In this document: piece after piece, positions 9,603 to 18,929 of the stretch
Layout of the letters: every line of letters begins with the position of its first letter
Position numbering within the stretch: the first letter of the stretch is position 1
Source of the DNA: Balneolaceae bacterium
GTDB taxonomy: Bacteria > Bacteroidota > Rhodothermia > Balneolales > Balneolaceae
Reading direction: 5' to 3'
Assembly: GCA_007118695.1 (NCBI GenBank)
Contig: SKRC01000128.1
Location: 1-35,689 of the forward strand
DNA length: 35,689 nt
Position numbers and translations under genes: made by a program
Notes under the pieces: generated by a model
Database searches by the model: none
Seen by the model: only the letters and a program-made list of their open reading frames with translations
Told to the model about the DNA's origin: nothing

Positions 9603-9671
9603 CCCTTCCGAAGGGTCGGAATGTCGCAAAAGCCTCCACCTCATTTCCCCTTCAAAGGGCGACTTTTTGCG
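9603..9671. other. Hairpin-rich block, possible dispersed structured repeat
   Basis: CCCTTCCGAAGGG (9603-9615) folds on itself. CGCAAAAG (9625-9632) can pair with CTTTTTGCG (9663-9671), enclosing a smaller CCCTTT/AAAGGG-type stem. The arrangement resembles intergenic palindromic repeats common in Bacteroidota, but no second copy lies in this window to prove it. Confidence 0.35.
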
Positions 9672-9738
9672 TAATTGAAAGTTAAATCATAATTATGAAC
9701 GCTATACTTTTTAACTGGTTATGACACTAGCCTGTCTC

Positions 9739-9846
9739 TGCCTGTTGCTGCACGATGTCCGGCGCGTTTGGATAACCGGCGCCAGTTGTTTGGCTGTGTA
9801 TGCCAGTTGCTGCCCAGCGCCCGGTGTGTGTGGATAGCTGGTCCCG
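9739..9846. repeat. Diverged direct repeat, 62-base period
   Basis: The segment beginning TGCCTGTTGCTGC at 9739 is matched by TGCCAGTTGCTGC at 9801, and similarity continues for about 45 bases (for example GTTTGGATAACCGG against GTGTGGATAGCTGG). Roughly three quarters of positions agree by eye. It is an old duplication in non-coding DNA. Confidence 0.6.
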
Positions 9847-9990
9847 GCACGTAATATCCGGTCAGGAATTTTTAGTGTAACTAAATGGATGAAAATGAGT
9901 TCTTACAGGTGTCAAGCATAGATGCGAAACCGGTCTGTCCGGCCTGCAGGCCGGAACACCAACAACTTTACGGGCAAAAAAAGGTATCCC

Positions 9991-10024
9991 AAAAAGAAAA
10001 GGAGCCCCGGTCAAAGGACTCCCC
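9991..10024 (-). terminator. Second terminator downstream of ftsZ
   Basis: On the minus strand an imperfect hairpin with GGAG/CTCC outer pairs is followed by TTTTCTTTTT. It lies about 50 bases beyond the first terminator. Between the two is a perfect 7-bp stem with a four-base loop (10025-10042). Confidence 0.5.
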
Positions 10025-10070
10025 TTAGATTTAGCAATCTAAACTATTAAAAATCGGGATATGAAGTTTT

Positions 10071-10105
10071 AAAAAAAGGCAGGCCAGAGCAGACCTGTCC
10101 GGCAG
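10071..10105 (-). terminator. Terminator of the division/cell-wall operon after ftsZ
   Basis: The minus strand carries a GC-rich hairpin (GGACAGG with CCTGCC, one bulge) followed by seven T (10071-10077), about 25-55 bases after the ftsZ stop. Together with the second hairpin this gives a double stop for the 15-kb operon. Confidence 0.65.
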
Positions 10106-10128
10106 CTACACTTCATACCCTTTACAGT

Positions 10129-11469
10129 TCAATCCATAATTTTGCGGAGGAATGCCGGCTGGTCGGAATCGCTTTTGTCGATTCGTTCCCGCCGGTTATT
10201 GAGCAGGGTATCGTCGTTCCCTGCCTTCCGCGGTTCATCTTTTTCACGTACTTCGTCTTTGTCGTGTAAATCCTCGTTGGCCTCCTGATCGAGCGATTTC
10301 ATGAATTTCAGGTCGCGCCGGTGAATGGCCGGCGAATCCAGGTTCTTCAGATTCTTCTCACCCTTATAAAATTCACTGTTGCCCCGGCTGAACCGGCTGG
10401 CGATATCACCGGCTTTCGGCATATTATCCAGCTTGTTTTTGCCCGGCGTTTCCGTCCTGGCGTTGGGAGCCACCCGGGCCTGCTCACGATCGTCAGAGAG
10501 GTCAAAACCTGTCGCTATAACCGTTACCCGCAACTCTTCATCGAAGGACTCGTCGAGTACGGTGCCGAGGATGATTTCGGCCTCTTCACCGGCTTCCTGC
10601 TGGATGATGCTCGTGGCCGTCGTGGTTTCCCGCATACCGAGGTTTGAACCCGCCGAGATGTTGACCAGCACATTCCGGGCCCCGCGAATGCTCACTCCGT
10701 TGAGCAGCGGGGAGTTGATCGCCTCCCGGGCTGCAATTTCAGCGCGGTCGTCACCGGTGGCGGTGGCCGAACCCATGATGGCCGCGCCACCGTCGATCAT
10801 TGTGGTCCGGACGTCGGCAAAGTCAAGGTTGATCAGCCCCGGCATCAGAATCAGATCGGAGATTCCACGGGTTGCATTGTAGAGCACCTCATTGGCCATC
10901 TCAAATGCCGCCATCAGGGAGGTATTCTCATCAGAAATATCCAGCAGGCGTTCGTTGGGAATGACAATAACCGTATCGCAGTTCTTTTTGAGTTCGGTAA
11001 CTCCCTCAAGTGCGTATTTCATTCGAATTTTACCTTCGCACTCAAACGGAGTGGTAACCACCCCGACCGTCAGAATGCCTTTCCTCTTTGCAATGCCGGC
11101 AACAACGGGTGCTCCGCCTGTTCCGGTGCCGCCCCCCATGCCTGCAGTGATGAAGATCATATCGGCTCCTTCGACGGCCTCTTCAATTTCATGCCGGTTC
11201 TCCTCGACCGCCTCACGGCCGATTTCGGGCCGTGCACCGGCTCCAAGGCCGCTGGTAAGATTCGATCCGACCTGGATGGCCGCATCGGCCTTATTGTTTT
11301 TCAACGCCTGGGAATCCGTGTTCAGTGCTATATACTCCACACTTGTCAGGCCTTTGTTAATCATGTTATTGACAGCATTGCCTCCGCCGCCGCCAACTCC
11401 GATAACTTTTATTTTCGCGTTGTCCTGACTCTGCTCGTCAAAACTAAAACGGGGTGTTAGATTATTCAT
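10129..11469 (-). CDS. ftsZ: Cell division GTPase FtsZ
   Basis: FtsZ is the tubulin homologue that forms the Z ring and recruits the division machinery. The N-terminal GTP-binding segment [13 protein letters not shown] is at 24-36, the tubulin signature GGGTGTG at 112-118, and the T7-loop region ([11 protein letters not shown]) is present. After the globular domain (to about residue 330) comes a variable charged linker, ending in the conserved C-terminal peptide [11 protein letters not shown] (436-446) that binds FtsA. The start has an AAGGAG Shine-Dalgarno sequence. It is the last gene of the dcw run, 200 bases after ftsA, and could also have its own promoter in that gap, though none is evident. 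Confidence 0.98.
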   Translation of the reverse strand: MNNLTPRFSFDEQSQDNAKIKVIGVGGGGGNAVNNMINKGLTSVEYIALNTDSQALKNNKADAAIQVGSNLTSGLGAGARPEIGREAVEENRHEIEEAVEGADMIFITAGMGGGTGTGGAPVVAGIAKRKGILTVGVVTTPFECEGKIRMKYALEGVTELKKNCDTVIVIPNERLLDISDENTSLMAAFEMANEVLYNATRGISDLILMPGLINLDFADVRTTMIDGGAAIMGSATATGDDRAEIAAREAINSPLLNGVSIRGARNVLVNISAGSNLGMRETTTATSIIQQEAGEEAEIILGTVLDESFDEELRVTVIATGFDLSDDREQARVAPNARTETPGKNKLDNMPKAGDIASRFSRGNSEFYKGEKNLKNLDSPAIHRRDLKFMKSLDQEANEDLHDKDEVREKDEPRKAGNDDTLLNNRRERIDKSDSDQPAFLRKIMD

Positions 11470-11669
11470 AATTGGAACTCCTTCTTATGGATTGCTAATT
11501 GGGGTTTTCTATTTGCTCTGTTGTATGATGTCTGTTTTTTTGATTTTTGAAAAATCTTGCCAATACCGATTCTGCCGGTAAATCCGCGTGGTTTCAGGCG
11601 ACGATTCCCAAAACCCGGCTGATCCCGGCCGGCAATTATTTTGATTCGTTATGTCGTTGATTTGATGGT

Positions 11670-12929
11670 TCATAACTCTTTAAACCAGCTTTTCATCCTG
11701 TCGGTGATTTGAGTCATCACTTTTTCCACACCCGATCCCTTTGATGAAGAGGGGACCATAGCTTCGACTCCGGAAGTTCCTGCCTCAAGCGCGTGGATCA
11801 CAAGACCCACGCCGGTTGCGTAAATCGGGCTGTTTACTTCGTCAATCAGTCCGCCTGCCAGCCCCAGGGGGCGGCCGATCTTGGCATCCATCCCAAGCAC
11901 TTCATTGGCCAGGGGACAGACATTTTTAATCAGAGAGCCGCCTCCGGTTAATACAAGGCCGGCGCTCAGCGTGTCAGAATAACCGCTTCTTTTCACTTCA
12001 ATGGCCACTATTTCCATGATCTCTTCCATTCGGGCCTGGATAATTTTTGCCAGGATGCTTTTGGTAATCTCTTTTGGCGGCCTGCCAGCGATACCCGGAA
12101 CCGTAATCGTATTGTCTTCTTCGATCAGATCCACAAAACTCTCGCCGTGCTCATGCTTCAGTTTTTCGGCCTGGTCGTCGAGAACACTGAGGCCGACGCG
12201 GATATCGTCGGTGACCTTTTTGCCTGCAATCGCAATGACGGCGGTATGGCGTATGGTGTTATCCTGAAAGACAGCCAGATCCGTTGTGCCTCCGCCGATA
12301 TCCACCAGCACAACCCCGGCTTCTTTCTCTTCCTTGTCGAGCACGGCGTAGGACGAGGCAAGAGGTTCGAGAATGATGTCGGCCACCTGATATCCGGCTC
12401 TTTCCACACAGCGGTAGATATTCTTGGCCGCTGATACAAGGCCGGTTATGATGTGAACTTCGGCCTCCATGCGCATTCCGCTCATGCCGACCGGGTCACT
12501 GATGCCGTCCTGTCCGTCCACTACAAACTCTTGGGGTATCACATGGATGATCTGCTGGTCGGGCGGCAGCATGATACGCTGGCAATCCTCCAAAAGCCTT
12601 TCAACATCGCGCAGGGTTATCTCCTTGTCTTTGTTGTTGATGGTGATCACACCCTTGCTTCTGATGCTTCGTATATGATCGCCGGCGATGCCGACATTTA
12701 CGGAGTTTACTTCAATACCGGAAGCAAGCTCCGCCTGTTCAACCGCTGTGCGTATCGCATTCACGGTTTTGTCGATATTGACTACCACACCCCGGTTCAG
12801 CCCGTCGCTTTGGGCTTTGCCAACCCCGAGTATATGCACTTGTTGCTGATTATCTATGGATGCGACCACGGCGCAGACCTTGGTTGATCCAATATCCAAT
12901 CCTACCACTATTTGTTCATTTTCGCTCAT
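11670..12929 (-). CDS. ftsA: Cell division protein FtsA (actin-like membrane tether)
   Basis: FtsA tethers FtsZ filaments to the inner membrane and signals to the septal synthase. The actin-like ATPase phosphate-1 motif GLDIGSTKVCAVVA is at the N-terminus, phosphate-2 DIGGGTTDLAVF lies near residue 210, and the adenosine motif LTGGGSLI lies near 330. The 1C subdomain typical of FtsA is between them. The C-terminal stretch VEKVMTQITDRMKSWFKEL looks like the amphipathic membrane-targeting helix. At 419 residues it is full length. An AGGT Shine-Dalgarno sequence precedes the ATG. It follows ftsQ by 45 bases and precedes ftsZ. Confidence 0.97.
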   Translation of the reverse strand: MSENEQIVVGLDIGSTKVCAVVASIDNQQQVHILGVGKAQSDGLNRGVVVNIDKTVNAIRTAVEQAELASGIEVNSVNVGIAGDHIRSIRSKGVITINNKDKEITLRDVERLLEDCQRIMLPPDQQIIHVIPQEFVVDGQDGISDPVGMSGMRMEAEVHIITGLVSAAKNIYRCVERAGYQVADIILEPLASSYAVLDKEEKEAGVVLVDIGGGTTDLAVFQDNTIRHTAVIAIAGKKVTDDIRVGLSVLDDQAEKLKHEHGESFVDLIEEDNTITVPGIAGRPPKEITKSILAKIIQARMEEIMEIVAIEVKRSGYSDTLSAGLVLTGGGSLIKNVCPLANEVLGMDAKIGRPLGLAGGLIDEVNSPIYATGVGLVIHALEAGTSGVEAMVPSSSKGSGVEKVMTQITDRMKSWFKEL

Positions 12930-12974
12930 AATATTACCTGACTGAAATTATATGTTCATTCATTGCTAAATCAT

Positions 12975-13754
12975 TCATCTTTTGCGGGTTACAATCTGGT
13001 TCCTGTATCGGAGGTCGACTGAATCGAACTGTTCGATTCCCTTTTTCCGTACGATTTCAGAGTAGAAAGCTTCCCAGTGACGCAGTTTCTCATCAAAACC
13101 ATCATTACCGAAAAGCAGTTTTACACCATTCTCATAACTCAGGGCGACAACCCCTTCGCCCGGATTGTAGGTCACTTCACTTATGGTAATCCAGCCGAAT
13201 TCATTTTCCTTCGCCGCCACCAGGAAATCACGAACAGCTTCAAACTCCTTGCCATCCATAAAACCGGCCCCGGAATCGACCGGAAATCCGTGTATCAGTG
13301 GAACATTGACAGATTTTTCCAGGATCACCGGCAATTTGACTCCATTCTCATCGACATAGACCCGTTTTCCGCCATCAATCAGCATACCCAGGGGTTTTCT
13401 TTCTTGTATGCGGATGTTCATTCGCCCGCGGGCGTCAACATGGATGCCTGCATTCATCACGTAAGGAAGCGTGCTGACTGCCTCTATCACATGGACATAA
13501 CTCACGCTGTCGGGGTGCTGGCCAATAGGGGCTTCGAACGTGGCAGACAAATCCTGTTTATCGGTAAAATAATGGCCTGTAAAGCGTACCTCACTGACGG
13601 TGGTGTTCATTTCCCAGTAGATTCCGGCCATAACGGCAAGGCCCAGGATGAACACCGAACCGGATATCCATGACAAAGCATTGAAATTCCGTAACCTGGA
13701 AGCCCGGCCGGTTTTCTTCTTTTTCGTATTTCTATGTCTGTTCTTTTTCTTCAA
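12975..13754 (-). CDS. ftsQ: Cell division protein FtsQ/DivIB
   Basis: FtsQ joins FtsB and FtsL to hold and regulate the septal synthase FtsW-FtsI. The 259 residues show a strongly basic cytoplasmic N-terminus (1-25), one membrane segment (about 30-48), a POTRA domain starting at SEVRFTGHYFTDKQDL, and a beta-rich FtsQ domain (VYVDENGVKLPV onwards). The start is TTG, overlapping the murC stop by 4 bases (TTGA); the next ATG would remove the membrane segment, which supports the TTG. Identification relies on topology and operon position, since the family is weakly conserved. Confidence 0.88.
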   Translation of the reverse strand: MKKKNRHRNTKKKKTGRASRLRNFNALSWISGSVFILGLAVMAGIYWEMNTTVSEVRFTGHYFTDKQDLSATFEAPIGQHPDSVSYVHVIEAVSTLPYVMNAGIHVDARGRMNIRIQERKPLGMLIDGGKRVYVDENGVKLPVILEKSVNVPLIHGFPVDSGAGFMDGKEFEAVRDFLVAAKENEFGWITISEVTYNPGEGVVALSYENGVKLLFGNDGFDEKLRHWEAFYSEIVRKKGIEQFDSVDLRYRNQIVTRKR

Positions 13755-15169
13755 CTTTTATCTTTCTTTTCAATGTATTCGACAAACTGCTCACCATAGC
13801 GATAAATATCGCCGGCGCCCATCGTGATCACGATATCACCGGGCTGTACAATCTCTTTCAGTTTTTCCGGCAGATCCGTTTTCTCCTTCACATAGTGGAC
13901 TCTGCGATGCCCGTACTGCCGGGCTGTATCGGCTACCAGTTTCCCGGTCACACCTTCAATTGGCTTTTCCCTGGAAGGGTAGATGTCAGTAACAACCAAT
14001 ACCTCGGAATCAAAGAATGAGAGGCCGAATTCCTGGTACATCTTTTGCGTCCTGGAGTAGAGATGCGGCTGGAAAACAGCTACGGTTCTCCGGTCCGGCC
14101 ATCCATCCCTGGCTGCCTGCAGCGTCGCCTGCACTTCCGTTGGGTGATGAGCATAGTCATCGACCACCAGGATGTCCTTCTTGTCCATTTTCAGCTGAAA
14201 CCGGCGGAAAACACCTTCATACCTTTCCAGCCCGCTTTTAATCTCCTTGAAGGGTATGCCCAGCTCCAAACCGGTGGCAACAGCGGCAAGGGCATTTGAA
14301 ACGTTGTGATTTCCGGGTGCTTTCAGTCTGATCTGCCCCAGGACCTCACCTTCGAAAAGCACCGTAAACAGGCTGTAAAACTGATCTCTTTCCAGGTTGA
14401 TGGCCCTTACCTGGGCCTGGGGCGTAAAACCGTAGCTGATCGTGCGGCGCTCAATATCCGGCAGAATGCTGCGAACGACCGGATCGTCGAGGCACACAAC
14501 GACAACCCCGTAAAACGGAACCTTGCCGGCAAATTCAATAAAAGCCTCTTTTACATCTTGCAGGTCGTCATAGATATCCAGGTGCTCCGCTTCGATATTG
14601 GTTATGATGGCCATGGAAGGGGAGAGCCTGAGGAAGGTCCGGTCAAATTCATCGGCTTCCACAACAATAATATCTCCCTTGCCGACCACAGCATTGGTTT
14701 TATCAAAACTGTGCACCCTTCCACCCACAACGATTGTCGGGTCGAAACTCCCATCCTGGATGACATGGCCGATCAGGGTGGTGGTGGTCGTCTTGCCATG
14801 GGTGCCGGCTACCCCGATACCGTATTTCATGCGCATCAGTTCGGACAGCATTTCAGCGCGCTTGATCACCGGAATGCGTTTGGCAAGTGCAGCCATGGTT
14901 TCAACATTTTCATCCGCTTTCACGGCACTGGTATACACCACGACATCGGCGCCTTCAATGTGTTTCTCATCGTGGCCGTAATAGACATCAGCCCCCAGTT
15001 TTTGCAAACGTTTTGTGGTCTCACTTTTACTGCCATCGGATCCCGAAACTTTATAGCCTCTCAGCAGAAGTATTTCAGCAATACCGCTCATACCGATTCC
15101 ACCGATACCCACCATATGTATGTGGCGGGTTCGTCCGAATACGGGTTGTGTCTGAATCTTTTTACTCAT
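13751..15169 (-). CDS. murC: UDP-N-acetylmuramate--L-alanine ligase
   Basis: MurC adds L-alanine to UDP-MurNAc, the first amino acid of the stem peptide, in the cytoplasm. The N-terminal Rossmann motif GIGGIGMSG is at 21-29, the ATP-binding AGTHGKTTTT at 121-130, the Mur-ligase central signature EADEFDRTF near 180, and DDYAHHPTE in the C-terminal domain. The 472 residues are typical. Its ATG overlaps the murG stop by 4 bases (ATGA), with AGGA upstream as ribosome-binding site. Confidence 0.97.
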   Translation of the reverse strand: MSKKIQTQPVFGRTRHIHMVGIGGIGMSGIAEILLLRGYKVSGSDGSKSETTKRLQKLGADVYYGHDEKHIEGADVVVYTSAVKADENVETMAALAKRIPVIKRAEMLSELMRMKYGIGVAGTHGKTTTTTLIGHVIQDGSFDPTIVVGGRVHSFDKTNAVVGKGDIIVVEADEFDRTFLRLSPSMAIITNIEAEHLDIYDDLQDVKEAFIEFAGKVPFYGVVVVCLDDPVVRSILPDIERRTISYGFTPQAQVRAINLERDQFYSLFTVLFEGEVLGQIRLKAPGNHNVSNALAAVATGLELGIPFKEIKSGLERYEGVFRRFQLKMDKKDILVVDDYAHHPTEVQATLQAARDGWPDRRTVAVFQPHLYSRTQKMYQEFGLSFFDSEVLVVTDIYPSREKPIEGVTGKLVADTARQYGHRRVHYVKEKTDLPEKLKEIVQPGDIVITMGAGDIYRYGEQFVEYIEKKDKS

Positions 15170-16320
15170 GCTTTTTTCCTGCTTCGTTTTTCAATTTCTT
15201 TTGCAATGTTCATTGCCGCATGCGGCCTGGCAAGTGACCGGGCTGCCGAACTCATTTTCTGTAATTGTTCCTTGTCAAAAATCAGTGAATCGACAACATT
15301 TGCCAGTTGCTCCTTTACCTCGGCATCCTTCAGCAGAACTGCGGCCTGACTGTCAACCATGGAGGCGGCGTTCTTCGTCTGATGATCTCCTGCCACATTG
15401 GGAGAAGGCACCAGGATGGAAGGGGTGCCCGTCAGCATCAATTCGCTGCAAGACAGGGCGCCTGCCCGGCTCAACACAAGATCGGCGGCCTCGTAGGCGG
15501 CCGGCATATTGTCAATGAACTCGAGTAGCCTCAGATTTTCCAGGTTTTTCACATCAATCCTTGCCTGCAGGTCCCCGAAATACTTCTGGCCACACTGCCA
15601 GATGACTTGCAGGCCAAATTCATTGTGAAGCTGGTGCAGGTGCCGCTCTACAGCATCGTTAATGGATTTGGCCCCGCCGCTGCCGCCCAGCACCAGCAGT
15701 ACCGGGTGAAGCTCGTTCAACCCGAAATGGGAGAAGGCTTCTTTCCGGTCAGTCTGATCGAATGCGGATCGAATCGGGTTGCCGGTCAGAACGACTTTTT
15801 CGGCCGGCAGATGGCCGGCGGCATCCTCAAATGCCGTAAAAATCACATCTGCATGTTTTGCCAGCAGTTTGTTGGTGACCCCCGGGTAGCTGTTTTGCTC
15901 CTGCAGAATCAGGGGGATTCCCATTTTAGCCGCTACCCACCCAATCGGCCCGGAGGCGAACCCGCCACAGCACAAAACAACATCCGGCCGGAATTTTTTC
16001 AATATGGAGTAACTCTGCAAGAGGCTTGTTGCCAGTTTTGCAGGGAATAACAGATTTTGAGGTGTCAGCCGCCGGTGAAACCCTGAAATCCAGATACTTT
16101 TGATGTCATATCCCGCCTTGGGGACGGATTGCCATTCCATCCGGTCCCTGCTGCCTGCAAACAACAGATCAGCATCCGGATGCAGCTCCTTCACCGCATC
16201 GGCGATGGCAATGCCCGGGTATACATGGCCACCCGTACCACCTGCCGCTATGAGTACACGGGGTGCATTCACAGCGGAGGTGTGGGTGTCTGTAGATGAT
16301 ATGTCCTTTGTGACAGCCAT
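15166..16320 (-). CDS. murG: Undecaprenyl-PP-MurNAc-pentapeptide GlcNAc transferase
   Basis: MurG is a GT28 glycosyltransferase that converts lipid I to lipid II at the inner face of the membrane. The first glycine loop GGTGGHVYPG is at residues 27-36 from the chosen start, and the second, GGSGGAKSIND, opens the C-terminal domain. The UDP-GlcNAc site (SRAGALSCSELMLTGTPSILVPSP) is intact. I place the start at ATG 16320, which shares its A with the ftsW stop (TGATG) and gives 384 residues. The frame stays open for 65 more codons upstream, but those overlap ftsW and read as out-of-frame ftsW sequence. Confidence 0.96.
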   Translation of the reverse strand: MAVTKDISSTDTHTSAVNAPRVLIAAGGTGGHVYPGIAIADAVKELHPDADLLFAGSRDRMEWQSVPKAGYDIKSIWISGFHRRLTPQNLLFPAKLATSLLQSYSILKKFRPDVVLCCGGFASGPIGWVAAKMGIPLILQEQNSYPGVTNKLLAKHADVIFTAFEDAAGHLPAEKVVLTGNPIRSAFDQTDRKEAFSHFGLNELHPVLLVLGGSGGAKSINDAVERHLHQLHNEFGLQVIWQCGQKYFGDLQARIDVKNLENLRLLEFIDNMPAAYEAADLVLSRAGALSCSELMLTGTPSILVPSPNVAGDHQTKNAASMVDSQAAVLLKDAEVKEQLANVVDSLIFDKEQLQKMSSAARSLARPHAAMNIAKEIEKRSRKKA

Positions 16321-17474
16321 CAGCCGTAATAGAATGTTGATTTTCTGATTGAGTTGTGTTTCGAAATATTTAACAGGATGCCGACCATCAGCGCCGTAAA
16401 GAGCATGCTGGTGCCGCCATAGCTGACAAAAGGCATAGGCAATCCGGTGACCGGCAGCAAACCGCTGGCGACTGCGGCGTTTACGAATCCATAGAGAGTA
16501 ATAGTAATGGTGCATGCCGTTGCCAGCAGCATGCCGAGGGAATCCTCTGCTTTTCGTGCAATAAATACGATGCCCCTCAACAAGATGATGACAAAAAGCA
16601 GTATGATCAGCCCGGCGCCGGCAATGCCGTATTCTTCGGCGATAATGGAAAAAATAAAATCGTTATATGGGGCCGGAAGAAAGTCGCGCTGGGTGCTTTT
16701 GCCAATCCCCACCCCAAAGAGTTTGCCCTGGGCAATGGCTATGTACGCCTGTTGCGCCTGGTAGCCGGCTCCCGGCTCGAGCTGAGTGCTGTTGATATTG
16801 CTCACCTGCTTGGCATATTCCTGCACGCGGCTTTGTCTTTCCGCTGATGAGCTGAGTAGAGCGGATCCTCCGATCGCCCCGATCAATACCACGGCCCCGA
16901 GATGCTTGACACTTATTCTGCCAACAAACATCAGTGTAAAAGAGATGGCAAACAGCAGAGCGGCGCTGCTGAAATCCTCCATTCCGATCAGTGCACAGGT
17001 CGGAATGATCCAGAACATGATAGGCAGGAAGGCTCGTTTAAAGTCTTTGATATACTCCTGCTTTTCGTGAAGCAACACGGCCACATGAATCAGCAACACC
17101 ACAGTTGCTACCGAAGAAGGCTGGAATGAGAAGCCGGCAATGGTCAGCGATCGGCGGGCGCCAAATATCAGGTCACCGTAAATCAATACGGCAATCAGCA
17201 GCAGCCAGCTGATCACAACGGCAATCCGGCTGAATCTGACGGCAACATGATAGTCGATTTTGGAGGCGATCAGCATGACGATAAAGGCAATACCCAGCTT
17301 GATCATGTGCCCGGTAACGAGCGTTCCGGCCGTTGTGCCTCTGGTTTCGGCAAAAAATGCGATAGACGAGTACACAGCCAGAACACCAAAGATCATCAGC
17401 ATGATCACACTGGTCAGCAGAATACGGTCGCTTCCCTGTTTTCTCGTATCGATCTCGTCCGGGCTGGTGCCCAT
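16320..17474 (-). CDS. ftsW: Septal peptidoglycan glycosyltransferase FtsW (SEDS family)
   Basis: FtsW polymerises lipid II at the septum with FtsI. About ten membrane segments are visible, with the SEDS-family loop GVGIGKSTQRDFLPAPYNDF, followed by IAEEYGIAGA, and the C-terminal PFVSYGGTSML. I choose ATG 17474 (384 residues). The frame extends to a TTG at 17513, but that codon has no ribosome-binding site, and the extra residues are not FtsW-like. With this start, the gap after murD is 93 bases, the only sizeable spacer in the upper part of the operon. It contains a heptanucleotide array. Confidence 0.94.
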   Translation of the reverse strand: MGTSPDEIDTRKQGSDRILLTSVIMLMIFGVLAVYSSIAFFAETRGTTAGTLVTGHMIKLGIAFIVMLIASKIDYHVAVRFSRIAVVISWLLLIAVLIYGDLIFGARRSLTIAGFSFQPSSVATVVLLIHVAVLLHEKQEYIKDFKRAFLPIMFWIIPTCALIGMEDFSSAALLFAISFTLMFVGRISVKHLGAVVLIGAIGGSALLSSSAERQSRVQEYAKQVSNINSTQLEPGAGYQAQQAYIAIAQGKLFGVGIGKSTQRDFLPAPYNDFIFSIIAEEYGIAGAGLIILLFVIILLRGIVFIARKAEDSLGMLLATACTITITLYGFVNAAVASGLLPVTGLPMPFVSYGGTSMLFTALMVGILLNISKHNSIRKSTFYYG

Positions 17475-17522
17475 AATCGAACTCAGTTTGGTATTTGGTG
17501 TGGTGTAGAGCAAGTTTTTTAG

Positions 17523-17557
17523 TATTGAGTGTTGAGTATTGAGTGTTGAGTGTTGAA
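17523..17557. repeat. Heptanucleotide array between murD and ftsW (five units)
   Basis: Five tandem 7-base units on the plus strand follow TRTTGAG (TATTGAG or TGTTGAG; the last ends in A). The array lies 10 bases after the murD stop and 48 bases before the ftsW ATG, inside an operon whose other genes overlap. The transcript strand reads CTCAAYA. Confidence 0.9.
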
Positions 17558-17567
17558 AATTAAATTA

Positions 17568-18929
17568 TCACAATTCCATGACGGCTTCTTTGAACACATT
17601 GCCGCGGTGTTCGTAGTTGTCAAACATGTCGAAGGAAGCACAGGCGGGGCTTAGCAGTACAATTTCACCACGTTTGGCTTTTGTCCTGCTCAATCTGACG
17701 GCCTCTTTCAAGCTGTCCGCTTCCAAATAATTCGGTACTATCTCCCCGAGCTGGTCTTTGATCGAGCCCCTGGCTTCCCCAATGGCTATGATCGTATGGA
17801 CCTTTTCGAGAATCTGGTCCTTCAGCCCGGTATAATCATTGCCTTTGTCCCTTCCACCCAGGATAAGGACGATTGGCAGATCGAAACTGTCGAGCGCAAA
17901 CCAGACCGCATTGATGTTGGTCGCTTTGCTGTCGTTGATATACCGGACCCCATCCAACAGCCTGACAGGTTCAAGCCGGTGTTCGACACCTTCAAAAGAC
18001 CTGAGGCTTTCACGGATGGCATCATTTTTGATTTCCGATACCCGTGCCGCAAGGGCCGTAGCAAGGCTGTTGTTCAGATTGTGTTTACCGGGGAGTCCCA
18101 CTTCACTTTTGTTCATTAAAATTTCCTCTGAATCGTTAATTTTGAAAATTATTTGATCATCCCGGACAAATGCGCCTTGCGGCACTTCCTTGTTGACCGA
18201 TACAGCCATCAGGCGGGGATGTATATCACGTTCCCGGACTGTTTCGACTTTTTCAGTCAGTACCGGATCGTCAAAATTGTAGATGAAAATATCTTCAGCC
18301 TGCTGGTTTTTGGTTATTCTCAGTTTTGATCCGGCATACAGGTCAAAATCCTGGTTGTACCGGTCGAGATGATCCGGTGTAATATTCAAGATGACACTTA
18401 CATCGGGCCTGAATGAGCGTATGTGATCGAGCTGAAAACTGCTCACCTCCAGTATGGCTGTGGTGCCGGGAAGTGTGTTATCGACCATATCTGAAAATGC
18501 CCGGCCGATATTGCCGGCCAGCAGGCAGGGCCGGTTTGCGGTTTTCCAGGTGTGTGCCATCCAGCTGGTAACCGTCGTTTTGCCGTTGCTGCCGGTTACA
18601 GCAATGATCGGGCTTTTGTTGAACCAGCTAGCCGCTTCAAGCTCCGAAAAGACGGGTATGCCCACTTGTGCATAAAACTCCATGATCGGGGCATTGTCCG
18701 GTACGCCCGGGCTGATGACGGCCATGTTTACATTTCTGGCCCGCTCACTGTGGTGGTTCTCCTCCCAGGGGATCTGCTCCTGATCGAGCTTCGATTTAAC
18801 CGCCGATTGAATTTCAGAAGCATCACTCACAAAGACATCCGCTCCATGCCTCTTCAGAAGCCGGGCTGCAGCAAGGCCGCTTCTGGCTGCTCCAATGATG
18901 GCGATATGTCTGTTTTTGATGTCTGTCAT
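17568..18929 (-). CDS. murD: UDP-N-acetylmuramoylalanine--D-glutamate ligase
   Basis: MurD adds D-glutamate as the second residue of the stem peptide. The N-terminal Rossmann motif IIGAARSGLAAARLL lies at residues 11-25, the ATP-binding GSNGKTT at 113-119, and the central segment ITPDHLDRY and the C-terminal DSKATN and LLSPACASFDMFDNYEHRG are intact. At 453 residues it is full length. Its ATG overlaps the mraY stop by 4 bases. Confidence 0.97.
   Translation of the reverse strand: MTDIKNRHIAIIGAARSGLAAARLLKRHGADVFVSDASEIQSAVKSKLDQEQIPWEENHHSERARNVNMAVISPGVPDNAPIMEFYAQVGIPVFSELEAASWFNKSPIIAVTGSNGKTTVTSWMAHTWKTANRPCLLAGNIGRAFSDMVDNTLPGTTAILEVSSFQLDHIRSFRPDVSVILNITPDHLDRYNQDFDLYAGSKLRITKNQQAEDIFIYNFDDPVLTEKVETVRERDIHPRLMAVSVNKEVPQGAFVRDDQIIFKINDSEEILMNKSEVGLPGKHNLNNSLATALAARVSEIKNDAIRESLRSFEGVEHRLEPVRLLDGVRYINDSKATNINAVWFALDSFDLPIVLILGGRDKGNDYTGLKDQILEKVHTIIAIGEARGSIKDQLGEIVPNYLEADSLKEAVRLSRTKAKRGEIVLLSPACASFDMFDNYEHRGNVFKEAVMEL

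Larger units (their letters stand above)
9029..10128. other. 1.1-kb gene-free spacer with degenerate repeats and hairpins
   Basis: I see no convincing gene on either strand. It holds a 9-bp inverted repeat (GCCTGCATT at 9096-9104, AATGCAGGC at 9132-9140) upstream of moxR; degenerate 18-base units around 9279-9345; a hairpin-rich block (9603-9671); a diverged 62-base direct repeat (9739-9846); and the ftsZ terminators (9991-10105). The small plus-strand open frame at 9275-9511 owes its length to the repeat periods and has no family features. Confidence 0.6.

Noticed and set aside
16321-16515. 65-codon N-terminal extension of MurG
   Set aside because: It overlaps ftsW coding sequence out of frame and is unlike MurG; the ATG at 16320 coupled to the ftsW stop puts the glycine-rich loop where the family has it.
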